Shown piece after piece: positions 1 through 11,771 of a stretch of 64,000 nucleotides of DNA. Origin of the DNA: Amyelois transitella. Lineage: Eukaryota > Arthropoda > Insecta > Lepidoptera > Pyralidae. The stretch lies in assembly GCF_032362555.1 (NCBI RefSeq), contig NC_083530.1, forward strand, positions 3,688,001 through 3,752,000. Direction: 5' to 3'. The position numbers and the translations under genes were made by a program. Every line of letters begins with the position of its first letter. The first letter of the stretch is position 1. The notes under the pieces were generated by a model that was given only the letters and a program-made list of their open reading frames with translations, did not search any database and was not told the DNA's origin.

Positions 1-904
1 AAGACTAGCGTTAAACACTAGATCGTAATGATCATAAAATTGGTGATGTGCGGATTTTGTTTTGATTGGTTGAAGCATCACATCGTGACTGTTTCAATCG
101 TTGACGTGTATGAGAATATCAATGACCTTTTTTATTGATTAAATCGATCATCTTGTTATTTCGTAAATCGATTTCTTGTTCAGCACTGTAAATCATATTA
201 TGTACTTACATTGTTTTGTAAATAAAATAAATGACAATATTGGTGATTCTTTTAATTTTTTATGACTTTAACAGTCCTGTTTCTTTACCTTTTTTGTAAG
301 ACCTGGTGTTTTATTTAAATTTCATAACTTATCATGAAATATCTAAGATTTAGATTGTTTTATTTATGGGACAAATGCCTGAAAAAGGAACCTGACTACT
401 CTGAACTGAACACAGGAAACGCTGATAGTTTATTAAAGCATGTGAAGCCATGAGCAACAGTTAGTGTACAAATGACATAACATATTACCTAAAATAACAA
501 CGAAGTTGATTAGGGAATTGAAATCATAGAGACAAATGGACGAATCAACCTTGGAGGCGTCGATATAGCGAGCGACCTACTTAAAAGGCGTGAAGGTTGT
601 GTACATTGATGATTTTTTATAAAGGTACGTATCTAGTTCCTAATTCGAGAGCGTCAGTCTTCGGATGGTTAGGTTAAAGAGCCTGAATGTTATAGCGTGA
701 TTGTACAGGTTCAGATCTTATCGTCGTTATCTCTTTTATAATTGTGTATGTAACTTTTGGATTAATATTCGATGTTTTCACGAAGAGGGAAAACATCGAG
801 AGGAAACTGGAAAAATCAGGCAACTTGATTCAATAGGGTTTTGTTTTTTTATTTATTTATTTGTTTCAAGCCAGGTTGCTGATGTTTTTGTAATGTGATG
901 ACGC

Positions 905-1075
905 AAATGGAATCAATAGGGTTAGGTAACCCCTGAAATTTGCGGAGGTCAGACGGGAGCTGCCAAGTATTAAAACCTGACTTAGCCAATCTAGGACCAT
1001 GGTTATAGGCGTACCTAGATCGAGAAGTGAGGTCGGACCTTGGATTCTTTGAATTGTGAAGTCAATGTACTTACC
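905..1075 (+). repeat. REP-E SINE fragment (3' half)
   Basis: The block carries the REP-E signature GCGGAGGTCAGACGGGAG followed by an AAACCTGACTTAGCCAATC-type stretch and ACCATGGTTATA. The same order of blocks is seen in the fuller copies at 29736-30105 and 39081-39430. The tRNA-derived head is missing. Confidence 0.7.
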
Positions 1076-1104
1076 TGAGTGCGTTAATTCAACATACATT
1101 ACAT

Positions 1105-1470
1105 ATACATAAAATCACGCCTCTTTCCCGGAGGGGTAGGCGAAGAATACATCTTACCACTTGCCAAACTTCTAAGATACATCTGTCGCTGAATTGTATT
1201 CACAATCTGTAAATTAAATTCGGTTTGGCGCTAATTATCCTTTTCTTTTGTTCCTTTTTTTTGATTTCAATAGTTTTCCAGCCAGTACTAACTACTAACC
1301 AATGAGGTTGTCTCATTTTAACTGCCTGTTTGACTACAATCATACCTCCTTTCAGGCTTACCGGTTTTGGGTACTCTTGACTTGATCTTTCGCCAAGACT
1401 TCTCTGATTTGATCAAGATACGTCCGTCTAGGCCTTCGCACTTCAACCCATAATTTCCACTCAATCCCTG
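1105..1470 (-). repeat. REP-B fragment, LINE 3' end
   Basis: Reverse complement of the block that encodes the GRPRR...YPSGK tail at 3340-3580. It starts with an ATACATAAAATCACGCC-type tail and a CCCGGAGGGGTAGGC motif. The part near 1350-1470 matches the frame coding for the TYLDQI and GQVKSTR-like segments. It is broken by an unrelated stretch in the middle. Confidence 0.7.
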
Positions 1471-3238
1471 TGATATTTTGTCCTGAAATCTCTTCAAATT
1501 TTAAAGTTTAACGCGCACACGCAACCAATTTTATTCATCAATTCTGACCACATGCAAATAGGAAGGAGGCAAATTGTTTCTAATGAAACCTCATTGGTTC
1601 AATGAAGTTCACACTTGAAAAGTTCGACCCATGAACAGCACTTTGGGAATTTCCATTAGGATTTTTTAATGTATCTACCTAATCTGTGTATGATTATGAT
1701 TTAAATATAAAAAATCGACTTCTGGACACAAGAGCATTTTTATCACAGCCATCTGTAAACTTAATATACGGTAAGTTTAATGGGTAAATATTATTTTTAA
1801 ATATTTTTATATGTACTAAAATACTCGATTCCGATTTCCATGTAATCGTTTTTATAAGGCCGTAAGGCCGCCTAGTAAGTGGCTTTAATCTTTCATTCAT
1901 AGAATTACGTCTATACCCCTTGCGGGGTAAACAGAGCCAGCAGTTTTGTAAGAGTAGGCTACATTCAGCTGTTAGCGGTTTTAATCAAATAAGTGGCTAT
2001 AATTTAAAAGATTATATGTTTTATATATACTATGTCGCATATTATATCAATCGTTTTCTGACAACTTTTGTATCTGTTATAGGCTAGTTGTCTTAACAAT
2101 GCTTAGCTATCATAAATACAAATAGACTTTAGGACAGAGGCTTCATTCTTGCAGAATTTTTCTGAAATTAAAAGAAAAAGAACTAACAGTTTTATTTTTG
2201 ATAATATTCTTTATGCATTTCAATTAATTGTATCTAGTATTTATTGACTTTATTCGTTTCAAGCAATCAATGAAACAGTTATGTAAACATTAGCGATGTT
2301 TTCCCCTTTTTAATAAAAGCAAAGAAGTATGGATGAAATAAATACATATATTTCATAACTAATAAGTCATCAACACATCTTAAAAAGTAATCTTGAGTGT
2401 CACACATACAAATAAACGGCTACAAACTAGGTTTAAGATAAGGACTTAATTACTGTAAAATATATTTAAATTATCTACACTGGAGAGCAAAGAGAAAGGC
2501 TCCCTTTCTTTAAATTTTTAACACAATCATTGTATTGAATAAAGATTTTACTCCACTTTTTGTTTGTAATAAGTAGATTATATGGTTCATAACATTGTAT
2601 CAATCAATCAATCGTTTTAATTAAGGCTTTTCTATTGTAAATTGTATTGTATACTGTCGTAAAAAAAATATGTAGTAATTTGAAAATTTTCAAATAAAAA
2701 ACGCAATATGTATTGTTAAACGAAGATCACGTCTTTATCTTTTACGGGGCAGATAAAGTCAACAGCCTCCAAAAGACCAGGTTTAGCTGGATGCCTTACT
2801 TAAAGGTAACTATATCTTTCTGCATTCCAAAACCTAGTTCAGCTGTTTCAGTTATGTATGTGTTATGTTTTAGGCATTTTTTCCTTTAGAAAATAAGTTT
2901 GTTAATTCTTTATCTACTTTTAAACCACTGAACCGATCTTTATGAAATTTTGCGAACATATTCATTTTCCGGTACCCCATGGAAAATCTACATAGTGGTA
3001 CTTTGTACTTTATACAGAGAAAATATTTGTATTTTAATTTGCAATGAATAAACTCTAAAATAATTTTAATGATATTTAACCCTGCCAACCGTTTCACTAT
3101 AATAATAATAAAATTTATAGAAATGTATCTGATTTCCTGCCTGAAAGTGTACACGGCAAGGTTGTAGTCGGAATGACATTACAATTGATACAGTGTTCAA
3201 CTTCTGAACGAATCGGTCGCGGAGTGTAGTGAATTATC

Positions 3239-3262
3239 ATGGAATTGGATACACATGTTAAT
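3239..3262 (+). CDS. Candidate first coding exon of transporter copy 1
   Basis: An ATG with A at -3 and G at +4 opens eight codons (MELDTHVN) and ends at a GTTAGT donor at 3263. The phase is 0, which joins in frame to the exon at 4515 that starts NNTQTQ. No other short ATG exon with a good donor was found upstream of 4515. With this exon the protein is 469 residues, matching copies 2 and 3 (470 and 464). This is an inference from frame and splice-site logic. Transcript evidence could move the start. Confidence 0.4.
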
Positions 3263-3339
3263 GTTAGTGCTTTGCATGCATTTATTATTGTTTAGTAGTT
3301 TAGTTTACTCCGCAGTTATTATAGCGCGAAAAACTATCG

Positions 3340-3585
3340 CTGTCCCTTTTCCCGGGAAAGGTCGGAGTGGGAAGACCTAGACGAACGTATCTTGATCAAA
3401 TTAAAGACGTCCTGGCAAAGGGTCAGGTCAAGAGTACCCGAAACCGCCGAGCTTGCATGAAGAGAGTTATGAATGTGGATGAAGCGAAGGAAGTATGCCG
3501 AGATCGTGGCAAGTGGAAAGATGTAGTCTCTGCCTACCCCTCCGGGAAAAAGGAGTGATTTTATGTTATGTTATGTCCCGTTTAA
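3340..3585 (+). mobile_element. REP-B: 3'-terminal piece of a LINE (C-terminus of the reverse transcriptase ORF)
   Basis: The frame at 3367-3558 reads GRPRRTYLDQI, then GQVKSTRNRRACMKRVMNVD, then a stop followed by a TTTATGTTATG tail. This type of basic tail closes the ORF2 of several insect non-LTR retrotransposons. The 5' side is cut off, as expected for target-primed truncation. Many degraded copies of the same segment occur in both orientations in this window. It is not a host gene. Confidence 0.8.
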
Positions 3586-3989
3586 CGTCATAATAAAAAG
3601 AGAAACAGCGATAGCTATGCTACGGCTACGGAGGCTGAAGGGCGTCGATGGTTGAAAGACGGTTCAGTTTCAGTTAAGTTAAGGGTGAAAGTGCTTTTCC
3701 CTTAGTCACATCTCAGGACATCCACGACGAAAAAAATTGAATTGTTCTATTCTAATACGTGCAAGTATTTGATTGAACTACACCACACGAGATACGGATA
3801 CAATTCATAAATAGCGTCTTACGAAAAGATTGTTGATAAAAATATATTTTTATGTTTGATTAAGATAAGTCACCAAGAAAATTTACAAATTTACAAGCGG
3901 TATAACTGTATTACAGAACACATAAATAGTATCTAGCATCGTAGAGAAGTCATATATGTCATTCAAGATTTTTCAGACATCTTTTTCTT

Positions 3990-4277
3990 TGTCTTTTTCC
4001 GGAAAGGCAGAAGGCAGAGACTACATCTTTCCTCTTGCTTCGGTCACTGCATTCTTTACCATCAACATTCTTTAATCTTGAAAAGACAGGCCACGTTCAG
4101 CTGTTTAGCTTAATAATAGAATTGAGATTCAAACAGTGACAGGTCGCTAGCCCATCGCCTAAAACAAGAATCCTAAGTTTATAAGCCTATCGCCTTTTAC
4201 GACACCCATGGAAAAGAGATGGAGTGGTCCTATAAATTTCTGCTGGTCCTGTTTGTTGTGTCCGTAACCACACGGCA
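3990..4277 (-). repeat. REP-B fragment followed by REP-A copy
   Basis: About 3990-4065 is a minus-strand REP-B piece (CCGGAAAGGCAGAAGGCAGAG). About 4074-4277 is a minus-strand REP-A with GGCCACGTTCAGCTG, GCTAGCCCATCGCC, CGCCTTTTACGACA and the terminal CCACACGGCAC. The terminal end forms one arm of the hairpin at 4270-4327. Confidence 0.75.
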
Positions 4278-4327
4278 CTATTTGCACAATGTAACTTCTT
4301 AGTTACAATGTGCAAATAGTGCCGTGT
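4270..4327. repeat. Near-perfect hairpin, 27-bp arms
   Basis: Arms 4270-4296 and 4301-4327 are reverse complements at 26 of 27 positions with a 4-nt loop. The outer part of each arm is the REP-A terminus (ACACGGCAC); the inner part is not part of the REP-A consensus seen elsewhere in the window. Confidence 0.9.
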
Positions 4328-4514
4328 TCTTACAACACGAGCTTCAAATTGTCTCTTTGAATAATTGAATAGTCCTCTGACTGGCGAAAAACTAGCGACA
4401 TCAATACTAATATAAATTAATATATGTATTTGAGATTTGTGGCACGAAATACTACCTCAACGATACTATATTTACTACTCTTGATCTTATCAAGGTTTTC
4501 TTTATAATTTACAG

Positions 4515-7500
4515 AATAACACACAAACCCAACTAGAAGATGAACAGCAGAATTCTAAACCCCCACCTCAGCCACCCCCAGTCGACAAAAAGAAGTTTGT
4601 CTTCCACACCAAGAAGGAACCGTACGATTTCGTTGCATTTAGGAATGTGAGGAAACCTACTAAGTAAGTATCCAAATATATAAACAACCTTTCCCTTAGC
4701 CGCCTCTTACGAAATCCTTGTGAAAGATATGGAGTGATCCTATTCTAAAGATACGGGAACCACACGACAAGAGAAGAATCCCAATTTTTTTATCTTTTCC
4801 TCTGGGTTGACTTGTCCATTTTGTATGGAAAGAAAATATTAAAACACCAAACGCAATATTTTTTTATAGAATCTGAAAATTAGCATCCAATCAAAGATAG
4901 GTACTATATTTTATGCATACAAGGAAAATGTTTGCCTTTTCCTTCATATTTATCAGATTGTTTAATAAGGCTTAATGCTCAAAAGATAAACAATTCCCAC
5001 TCAATTACACTTCAATGCAGTTTTAAATGGACCCTGGACTATTAAAAAAAACAAAAATTAATACACAATACAATACACATATGTCACGTCTTTACGAGAG
5101 GCGACAATGCCAATATCTCGAACAGACTGGAAGATCAGATTCAGCTGGATGGCCTAGTTATGAAATTGAGATTCCAATGTATCTGGAACCTAATCGCCCA
5201 TCGCCTAAAAGAAGAATCCCAAGTTTATTTGCGATTCTTCTTTTAGACCGAAAGCCTTTTCCTTAATTGACTTATACAGTTTCCATGGGAAGAGAAACAG
5301 CTGGCAAATACTACGTTTTCTCTTTTCTATCAGACCAGCATGGAAACTTGCACCAGATCAATGTTTGATTCCCTATGTCGCCTTTTACGATGATTACGAT
5401 AATGATCCATGGGAAGGAGATGGAGTGACCTAAAGTGCGAAAAACCGCAGATATGAATAACTTTATTTAATTTAGCGCCGTGTGGTTCCCGGCACCAAGA
5501 GAAAAAAGAATTGGATCACACCATCACTCTCACATGGATGTCGTAAAAGGCGACTAAGGGGTAGGCTTATACTTAAACTTGGGATTCTTCTTTTAGGCGA
5601 TGGGCTGGCAACCCGTCACTATTTGAATCTCAATTCTATCTTAAAGCCAAATAGCTGAACGTGGCCTATCAGTCTTTACAAGACTGTTGGCTCTGTCTAC
5701 CCCTCAGGGGATATAGACGTGATTATAGTATGTATGTATATGTTATTTAATTTACTTTTCAGTGCCATAGAGTCAACAGGCCATCTTATCAAAGGCTGCC
5801 TTGGAGGTGGAATTCTGGGCATACACGAGGCTTATATGAAGAATGGATTGTGGACTTCACTCTTTCTAACAATCATCTTTGGATTCTACATCACATATTG
5901 TGTGCACGTAAGTCCAATTATTCTGTTTACTTTTGTATTAAAAACTAGTAGATAACATTATCTAAGCGCTTGGCTTAAAACACTATGAACTACTTGCCAA
6001 AAATTCATGTACTTGGAAGGGACGAACTTGCATGAAGGAGTTATGAATGTGGATAAAGCGAATGAAGTATTCAAGTATCGTGGCAAGGTAAAAGATGTAA
6101 TCTCTGCCTGTCCTTCCGGGAAAGAGATAAAGAGAGGTTCTGGTGAATGAACCAATCTATTAAAAAATGCCTATAAAGTATAAATTGTCTGCATTTCATT
6201 GTCTGAAAGATAATAATAAGCTTATCAAATTCTTGTAATTAAGTCTCGAGGTCCTACAGACATTCAGTATATCGTAGGCACTACTTATAATTCTGTGGTT
6301 TCAAATGAACTTGCATGAAGAGATTTATGAATGTGGATGAAGCGAAGGAAGAATGCAGAGATCGTGGCAAGTGGAAAGAAGTAGTCTCTGCCTACCCCAC
6401 CGGGAAAGAGGCGTGATTTAATGTATGTTTGGTTTCAAATAATAGTTCTAACATTGATGATGATAATATGATTCCAGATATTAATCAAGTCAGCACAAGT
6501 ATTATATCAAAGGCTGCATGTGCCAGAGATGTCTTATCCTGATGTCGCTCAGGCGTCGTTAGAGATTGGACCATTTCCGAACTTGAGGAAATACGGGGTA
6601 TGGTTTCGGTAAGTTACAAAAATCAACTTTTCTTGAAAACATCGGATATGATACATGAACGAATAGACTTAAAACTAACTGAGGATGTATAAGACTATAA
6701 GCATCAGTGGTCAAAAGGTTAAGACACATGAATGAAAAGCATATAATATAAAAGAAGTTATTTATTTATTAATTTATTTAAAACTTTATTGCACAAAAAT
6801 AAATGTACAAAGCTAGTTCATGTCCAACCATCCAATCCTATCGCGACCATGTATCAAAATACTGTGAGGAAATAATTGCACACGGGTGTGTAACCATGAT
6901 CCAATATGAGTGAAGTTTCCCTGCAAAGGTTGCGAAAGTCCGACGGGAGTCAATTCGTGTAAAAACCTGACTTACCCAATCCAGGACCATGGTTAAAAGC
7001 CTTCTCTAAGAAGATGAAGATATCTAGGATAAGGTGAAAGAGGACCATTATCTAACACATTGTAAAATGTACTGAAATAAGTACTATAAAATTATGAAGA
7101 AAATTTTATAGCTCACATTAAATTTAATATACTGAAATAAGTACTACAAAATTATGTAGAAAATTTTATTGCTCACATTAAATTTCAAAAACATTTCCTG
7201 ACAGTTGACATAGTAAATGATGACGTCGATGTTAACGCTACACTGCTTGAGCTAATAGTAAAAGTACTTTAATTACCTACTTATAGATAACGTTTTATGT
7301 GTATATCTTAGTAAATAAATGAAAAAAATAAATAAAACTACCAATTAGGTGGTTTTGAAGACCACCCAGAACCCGAGAGATACGCCGCAATAATTGTATC
7401 ATCATACATACATATAATCACGTCTTTACCCCTTGCCAGGTAGACAAAGTTAACAGTGTCGCAAAGACTTAAAAGCTACGTTGTGTTGTGTGATACTCGT

Positions 7501-10500
7501 GGCTCAATTCCTGACTCTACTCAATTACTTCCTAACTAAAGTTCCTGAGTTAGGGCTTCAGACGTGCCAAGGGATAAATAGTGACAAGTTGCTAGCCTAT
7601 CGCCTAATAGTAGAATCCCAAGTTTATAAGCCTTAACGTTTATGAAGTGCCGTGTGGTTCCCGGCACCAATAAGAAAGAAAATAATAAGACCACTCCATC
7701 TCGTTCCCATGGATGTCGTAAAAGGCGACTAAGGGATAGGCTTATAAACATGGGATTCTTCTTTTAGGCGATGGGCTAGCAACCTGTCACTATTTGAATC
7801 TCAATTCCATCATAAAGCCAAACAGCTGAACGTGGCCTATCAGTCTTTTCAAGACTGTTGGCTCTGTCTACTCCGCAAAGGTTATAGACGTGATTATACA
7901 TATGTATGTATGTTTGTACGTTTATGAAGACAATGCATCACTACATTCCAGGTACGCAGTAGACTTAATGATATGCATAGACCTTTTCGGAGCTTGCTGT
8001 GTGTACCAAATCATAATAGCGGAGACGATTAAACAGCTGATTGAAGAAGGCTACAACCTTAGTATTGGAGATCGGGATCAGTTGAGGTTTTATATCCTGG
8101 CTTTACTCGTGCCGATACTACTTCTATGTATGATCACGACGCTGAAATATTTAGCACCGTTCACGTTGGTCGCTGATATATTTATTGGTAAGTGGTATGA
8201 AAGCCTTTTTTATTTTTTTTATTTTTAGGAACACAGAAAACATCGAGACTGATAAACACAAGAAACAAAATTACAAAGGTTGCCTTTAGCTTTTTACGAG
8301 CATAATCTTGGTGACTTAATACAATGAGGTTTTTGAGAAACTATATCCTGTCTTCTAATTCTGTGTGTTTTTCAAGATGGTTTCAAGTTAAACCCTTAGC
8401 CCTGTACTTCGAAAATCAACATGTCTCCTTCCACTTTCTCCGGGTTGCCCTTCAGTTAATTTTTTTTGTTTGTTTGTTTGTAATATCTTTATTGCACAGA
8501 AATTTACACAGTACCTAACAAGAAAATAGTAAGTACATAGTTATACATACATACATAAAATCACGCGTCTTTCCCGGAGGGGTAGGCAGAGAGTACCTCT
8601 TTCCACTTGTACATACATATTTATAAAAGAAACAAATCACTTGCAATGGCGGACTTATCAGTTTATCATTATCAAGGTCAAGCTAAGTCTTCACGCTCCA
8701 CAAAGAACTCAGATACCATAGTTTAACTTCACGTGCCTAAAAATCATCCTCTACCCACATTTCTAGAAGCATATCTAGGAGGAAAGTTATTTAACGGAAT
8801 TAATGTAATCAGGCGACTAAACTAACCATTATTTCAACAGTCTTAAAAGACTGATAGGCCACGTTTAGCTGTTTGGCTTAATGATAGAATTGAGATTCAA
8901 ATAATGGCAGGTTGCTAGTCTGTCGCCTAAAAGAAGAATCCCAAGTTTATAAGCCTATCCCTTAGTCGCCTTTTATCACATCCATGGGGAAAGAGATGGA
9001 GTGGTCCTATTCTTTCTTTTCTAATGGTGCCGGAAACGACACGGCACTACATACATACTGAAATTTGTTTTTTTTTTTTTTAAATTTATTTTCAGTTGTA
9101 TGCGTGGCTGCAACGGTAGTTTATAGTATCCGAGTGGCGCCCTCTATAAAACAAATGCCAGCGTGGAAGAACGCGTTGGGTTTCTTCGAGTTCTGCGGCA
9201 TATCCATATTTAGCATGGAGGGAATTGGTGTGTCATTGCCGATAGAAAACAATATGAAGAATCCGAGGCAGTTCCCGTTGATATTGTGTTGTGGTGAGTA
9301 GACGCATGTGCTTTCGTCAAAGGATTTTTATCATAAAATATAGGTAGTATCGTTGAGTTAGTATCTCGTAACACAAGTGTCGAACTTACTTCGAGGCTAA
9401 CTCAATCTGTGTTATTTGTCCTGTATGTATTTATTTATTTTTCATTCGGTTGTTTCGACAACTTCACAAAATATATATTTAAGAGAAATTCGGAAATGAT
9501 ACATAACATAACATATAATCAAGTCTCTGCGGATAAATACCCTTGCAGGGTAGACAGAGCCAACAGTAATCAAAAGGCTGAAAGGCCACGTTCAGCCGCT
9601 TGGCTTGGTTGCTAGCCCATCGCCTAAAAGGAATCCCAAGTGCATAAGCCTATCCCTTAGTCGCTTTTACGACTTCCATGGGAAAGAGATGAAGTATGTC
9701 CTATTCTTTTTTTTATTTAGCTAATACTAAAGTTGTACCAAAGCTTAAAAAACGCAATTAATAGAATAAAGTACAAAATAAGTTTTCGTAGTCCCTTCAC
9801 TATATTAATACTTGAATTAATTAATAAATCTTAAGTTACTTAATTGAGTTACAGCATGTTTAGTTATAATAACACTGTCTGCATTTAATTAGTACCTAAC
9901 TTTATTTCTAGGTATGTTTGTGGTGGTACTCTTCCTGATATTGGTGGGATTCTTCGGTTATTGGGGATTTGGTGAAAGTTCTAGGGCACCAGTGACGCTC
10001 AATTTCCCATCAGAAACGTAAGAACCTCCTTTTATTGTTATTAGATCTGGTTTTGTATGCTCATTGGCTGTCAGTAACTCTACTCAGCAGTTTATTCATT
10101 CATATATTCAAGTTTATATCACTTACGGAGTAGACGGAGCCAGCAGTTGATAGACTGATAGGCCAAGTTCAGCTGTTAGTGTTGAGATTCAAATTGTGAC
10201 AAGTTGCTAGACCATCGCCTTAAATAAGTATCTCAAGTTTAAAAGCCTATCCCTTAGTCGCCTTTCACGACATCTATGGGAAATAGATGGAGTGGAATCC
10301 CATGGCACAAATAATGCTATATTCAAATAAAATTAGAATTTTAGTTCATTTATTTATTTAAACTTCATTGCACAAAATACAAATGTATAGCACAATTGGC
10401 AGACTTAATGCTGGAAGCATTATCTACCAGTCAACCATTGGGCCTGACAGAGAACTTTATGTGGCGTCAAACTAAATAAAAATATTTATACCTACACAAA

Positions 10501-11771
10501 ATATAAAATAAAATAATTATAATAAACATACATAAAAACTACAATATATAAACAATATACATACATAAATAAATTGGTGCAGCGATTACCGAAATTAGTG
10601 AAAAGGCTTATAGGTATAAAATACCCTTGCGACTCAAGAGAAACCCGTATACCCCTGTTTTGAAACTAGAACGACTATTTAGTTATATAGCATTTATGTT
10701 CATCTATTCTATTATTGGCTCCACAGCTTCCCCACCGTACTCAAATGCCTCATGGCCATCATGATCTTCGTGACGTTTGCCCTTAACTTCTGGGCGCCCT
10801 TCAACCTCGTCTGGCACTATTTGTCCAAGAAACACAACCCTAGAAGGTTCTGGATCTGGGAGAGGGTTTACAGAGCCAGCTTCATCGTTGCCATAACGTC
10901 TATAGCTGTTGCCTTCCCGAATATAGGGAACCTGATGGGATTGGTGAGTATCATTTCATAATCAATTCAAATTTTGTGAGATGGAAATTGGTTTCAATGG
11001 GACGCGATACATTGTGAATGCTTGACTTTAATGTGATTATATTTAAAGAATTTGTTCATATTTTAATTTGTGATATTGATAACTAAATGACTTCATCGCC
11101 AAGGAAGGGCTTGATATGATTTCTTTAGATTAGAAATATAAACGCCTATAAAATGTATTTGCTCTTTCCAACACCTCTGTTTTTTTTTGGATATGGTTTA
11201 AAACTGAGGACTCCAAATGGTGCACGTTTACCCAAATGATTCATAGGTTTCTAATTTCTTAGCGAAGACAAATTCCAGATGTACTTAAACTTTGCAGAAA
11301 TACATACCATCACGCCTGTCTCTCATTGGGTAGGCAAAGACTATGGATTTCCACCTGCAGCGATCCTTACAGACCTCTCCCGTTTCCGCCACACTCATTA
11401 CTCTTTTCATGCATATTTGACGATTACGGGTACTCCTAACATCCTCCTGTTTAACACATTCAAAATTTGGTCCTTGAATGTGCAGAAATTTAGGTGCTGA
11501 ATTAACGCTATCTACGACCGTTTATATGTTACTCAGAATGTAAAGAATTCAATTTGTTTGTTTTCAGTTAGGAGCATTCTGCCTCTCGAACCTAGGCTTC
11601 ATATTCCCAGCGATCATTGACCTTTTGGTGGTCTGGGAAGATCCTGGATTGGGGAAGTTCAAATGGAGACTTTGGAAGAACGTCTTAGTCTTAATTTTAG
11701 GTGTAATATTCTTCATAGCTGGTACTTACTCAAATATTAACGGTCTGATTTCCAGTTTGTATAAATCATAA
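4515..11771 (+). CDS. SLC36 proton-coupled amino acid transporter, copy 1
   Basis: Multi-pass membrane protein expected to move small neutral amino acids with protons across plasma or lysosomal membranes. Exons: 4515-4663, 5763-5907, 6478-6608, 7952-8187, 9096-9293, 9912-10017, 10727-10943 and 11568-11771 (TAA), all with GT-AG introns and matching phases. The start exon is probably 3239-3262, giving 469 residues. Family marks are the first membrane helix HLIKGCLGGGILGIHEAY, the DLFGACCVYQIIIAETIKQL segment, the SLC36 block PIENNMKNPRQF at about residue 277, and the LGAFCLSNLGFIFPA helix near the C-terminus. The N-terminus is hydrophilic and proline-rich (PPPQPPPV). Unlike copies 2 and 3, the exon at 7952-8187 is continuous where those genes have an intron, and it lacks their GGWHL motif. 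AATAAA lies at 11915. Introns carry REP-A, REP-B and SINE fragments. Family assignment is firm; substrate is unknown. Confidence 0.9.
5080..5430 (-). repeat. REP-A, degraded minus-strand copies
   Basis: The segment shows CCCATCGCCTAAAAGAAGAA and CGCCTTTTACGA with diverged flanks, probably two overlapping or broken copies. It sits in the first intron of the coding region of transporter copy 1. A smaller fragment lies at 4684-4760. Confidence 0.65.
5478..5745 (+). repeat. REP-A, nearly complete copy
   Basis: Begins with GCCGTGTGGTTCCCGGCACC, continues through GGATGTCGTAAAAGGCGACT, GGGATTCTTCTTTTAGGCGA and CTGAACGTGGCCTATCAGTC, and ends in a GTATGTATGTATA tail. The tail ends only about 20 bases before the splice acceptor of the next exon at 5763, so the element supplies DNA right up to the polypyrimidine tract. 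Confidence 0.85.
5985..6430 (+). repeat. Two REP-B LINE-tail fragments
   Basis: Fragments at about 6000-6150 and 6307-6430 each carry the TTATGAATGTGGATGAAGCG-type block (MNVDEA in the LINE frame) and the GGCAAGTGGAAAGA block (GKWK). They sit in the same intron on the same strand. Confidence 0.75.
6885..7030 (+). repeat. REP-E SINE 3' fragment
   Basis: Contains TGTGTAACCATGATCCAATA, CCTGCAAAGGTTGCG and AAAAACCTGACTTACCCAAT in the order seen in complete REP-E copies. Confidence 0.75.
7071..7188 (+). repeat. 60-bp tandem duplication, two copies
   Basis: The unit starting ACTGAAATAAGTACTA at 7071 recurs at 7131 with only a few substitutions through TTGCTCACATTAAATTT. It lies in an intron of transporter copy 1 and matches none of the interspersed families. 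Confidence 0.9.
7410..7920. repeat. Inverted pair of REP-A copies
   Basis: A degraded minus-strand copy (about 7410-7625) is followed at 7647-7920 by a well-preserved plus-strand copy (GTGCCGTGTGGTTCCCGGCACC start, ATGTATGTATG tail). The two are joined at their GTGCCGTG ends. The plus copy ends about 30 bases before the acceptor of the exon at 7952. Confidence 0.8.
8545..9050 (-). repeat. REP-B tail and REP-A copy
   Basis: About 8545-8620 is the minus-strand REP-B tail (ATACATACATAAAATCACG then CCCGGAGGGGTAGGC). About 8838-9048 is a minus-strand REP-A ending in ACACGGCAC. Both lie in the intron between exons 7952-8187 and 9096-9293. Confidence 0.75.
9340..9470 (+). repeat. REP-C SINE 3' fragment
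   Basis: GTATCTCGTAACACAAGTG, then TTACTTCGAGGCTAACTCAA and TCTGTGTTATTTGTCC match the body of the tRNA-headed copy at 21041-21200. The tRNA head is absent. Confidence 0.75.
9499..9705 (-). repeat. REP-A copy
   Basis: Minus-strand copy with GCAGGGTAGACAGAGCCAAC, GGCCACGTTCAGCCG, TTGCTAGCCCATCGCCTAAA and a CCATGGGAAAGAGAT block. Intronic in transporter copy 1. Confidence 0.8.
10100..10470 (-). repeat. REP-A copy and a second AT-rich repeat
   Basis: About 10108-10296 is a diverged minus-strand REP-A. It is followed at about 10345-10460 by a TTTATTTATTTAAACTTCAT repeat with GCACAAAATACAAATGTA. The same AT-rich start recurs at 6765-6820. Confidence 0.65.

Larger units (their letters stand above)
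1..3238. other. Intergenic sequence upstream of the transporter array
   Basis: I see no supportable gene here. AATAAA-type signals lie near 219-232, 2540 and 2690, and the first 240 bases could be the 3' UTR of a gene lying to the left. Otherwise the stretch holds decayed repeats: a REP-E fragment at about 905-1075, a REP-B fragment on the minus strand at about 1105-1470, and a REP-F-like fragment near 2915-3000. The short open frames at 701-898, 866-1099 and 1694-1900 fall in repeats or AT-rich DNA and lack splice or coding signals. Confidence 0.6.

Noticed and set aside
3367-3558. Small host gene encoding a GRPRR protein
   Set aside because: The same coding block recurs many times in decayed form with a microsatellite tail; it is the end of a LINE ORF.
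4074-10296. CRISPR-like or regularly spaced repeat array
   Set aside because: The repeated blocks are dispersed transposable elements in both orientations with irregular spacing, in a eukaryotic genome.
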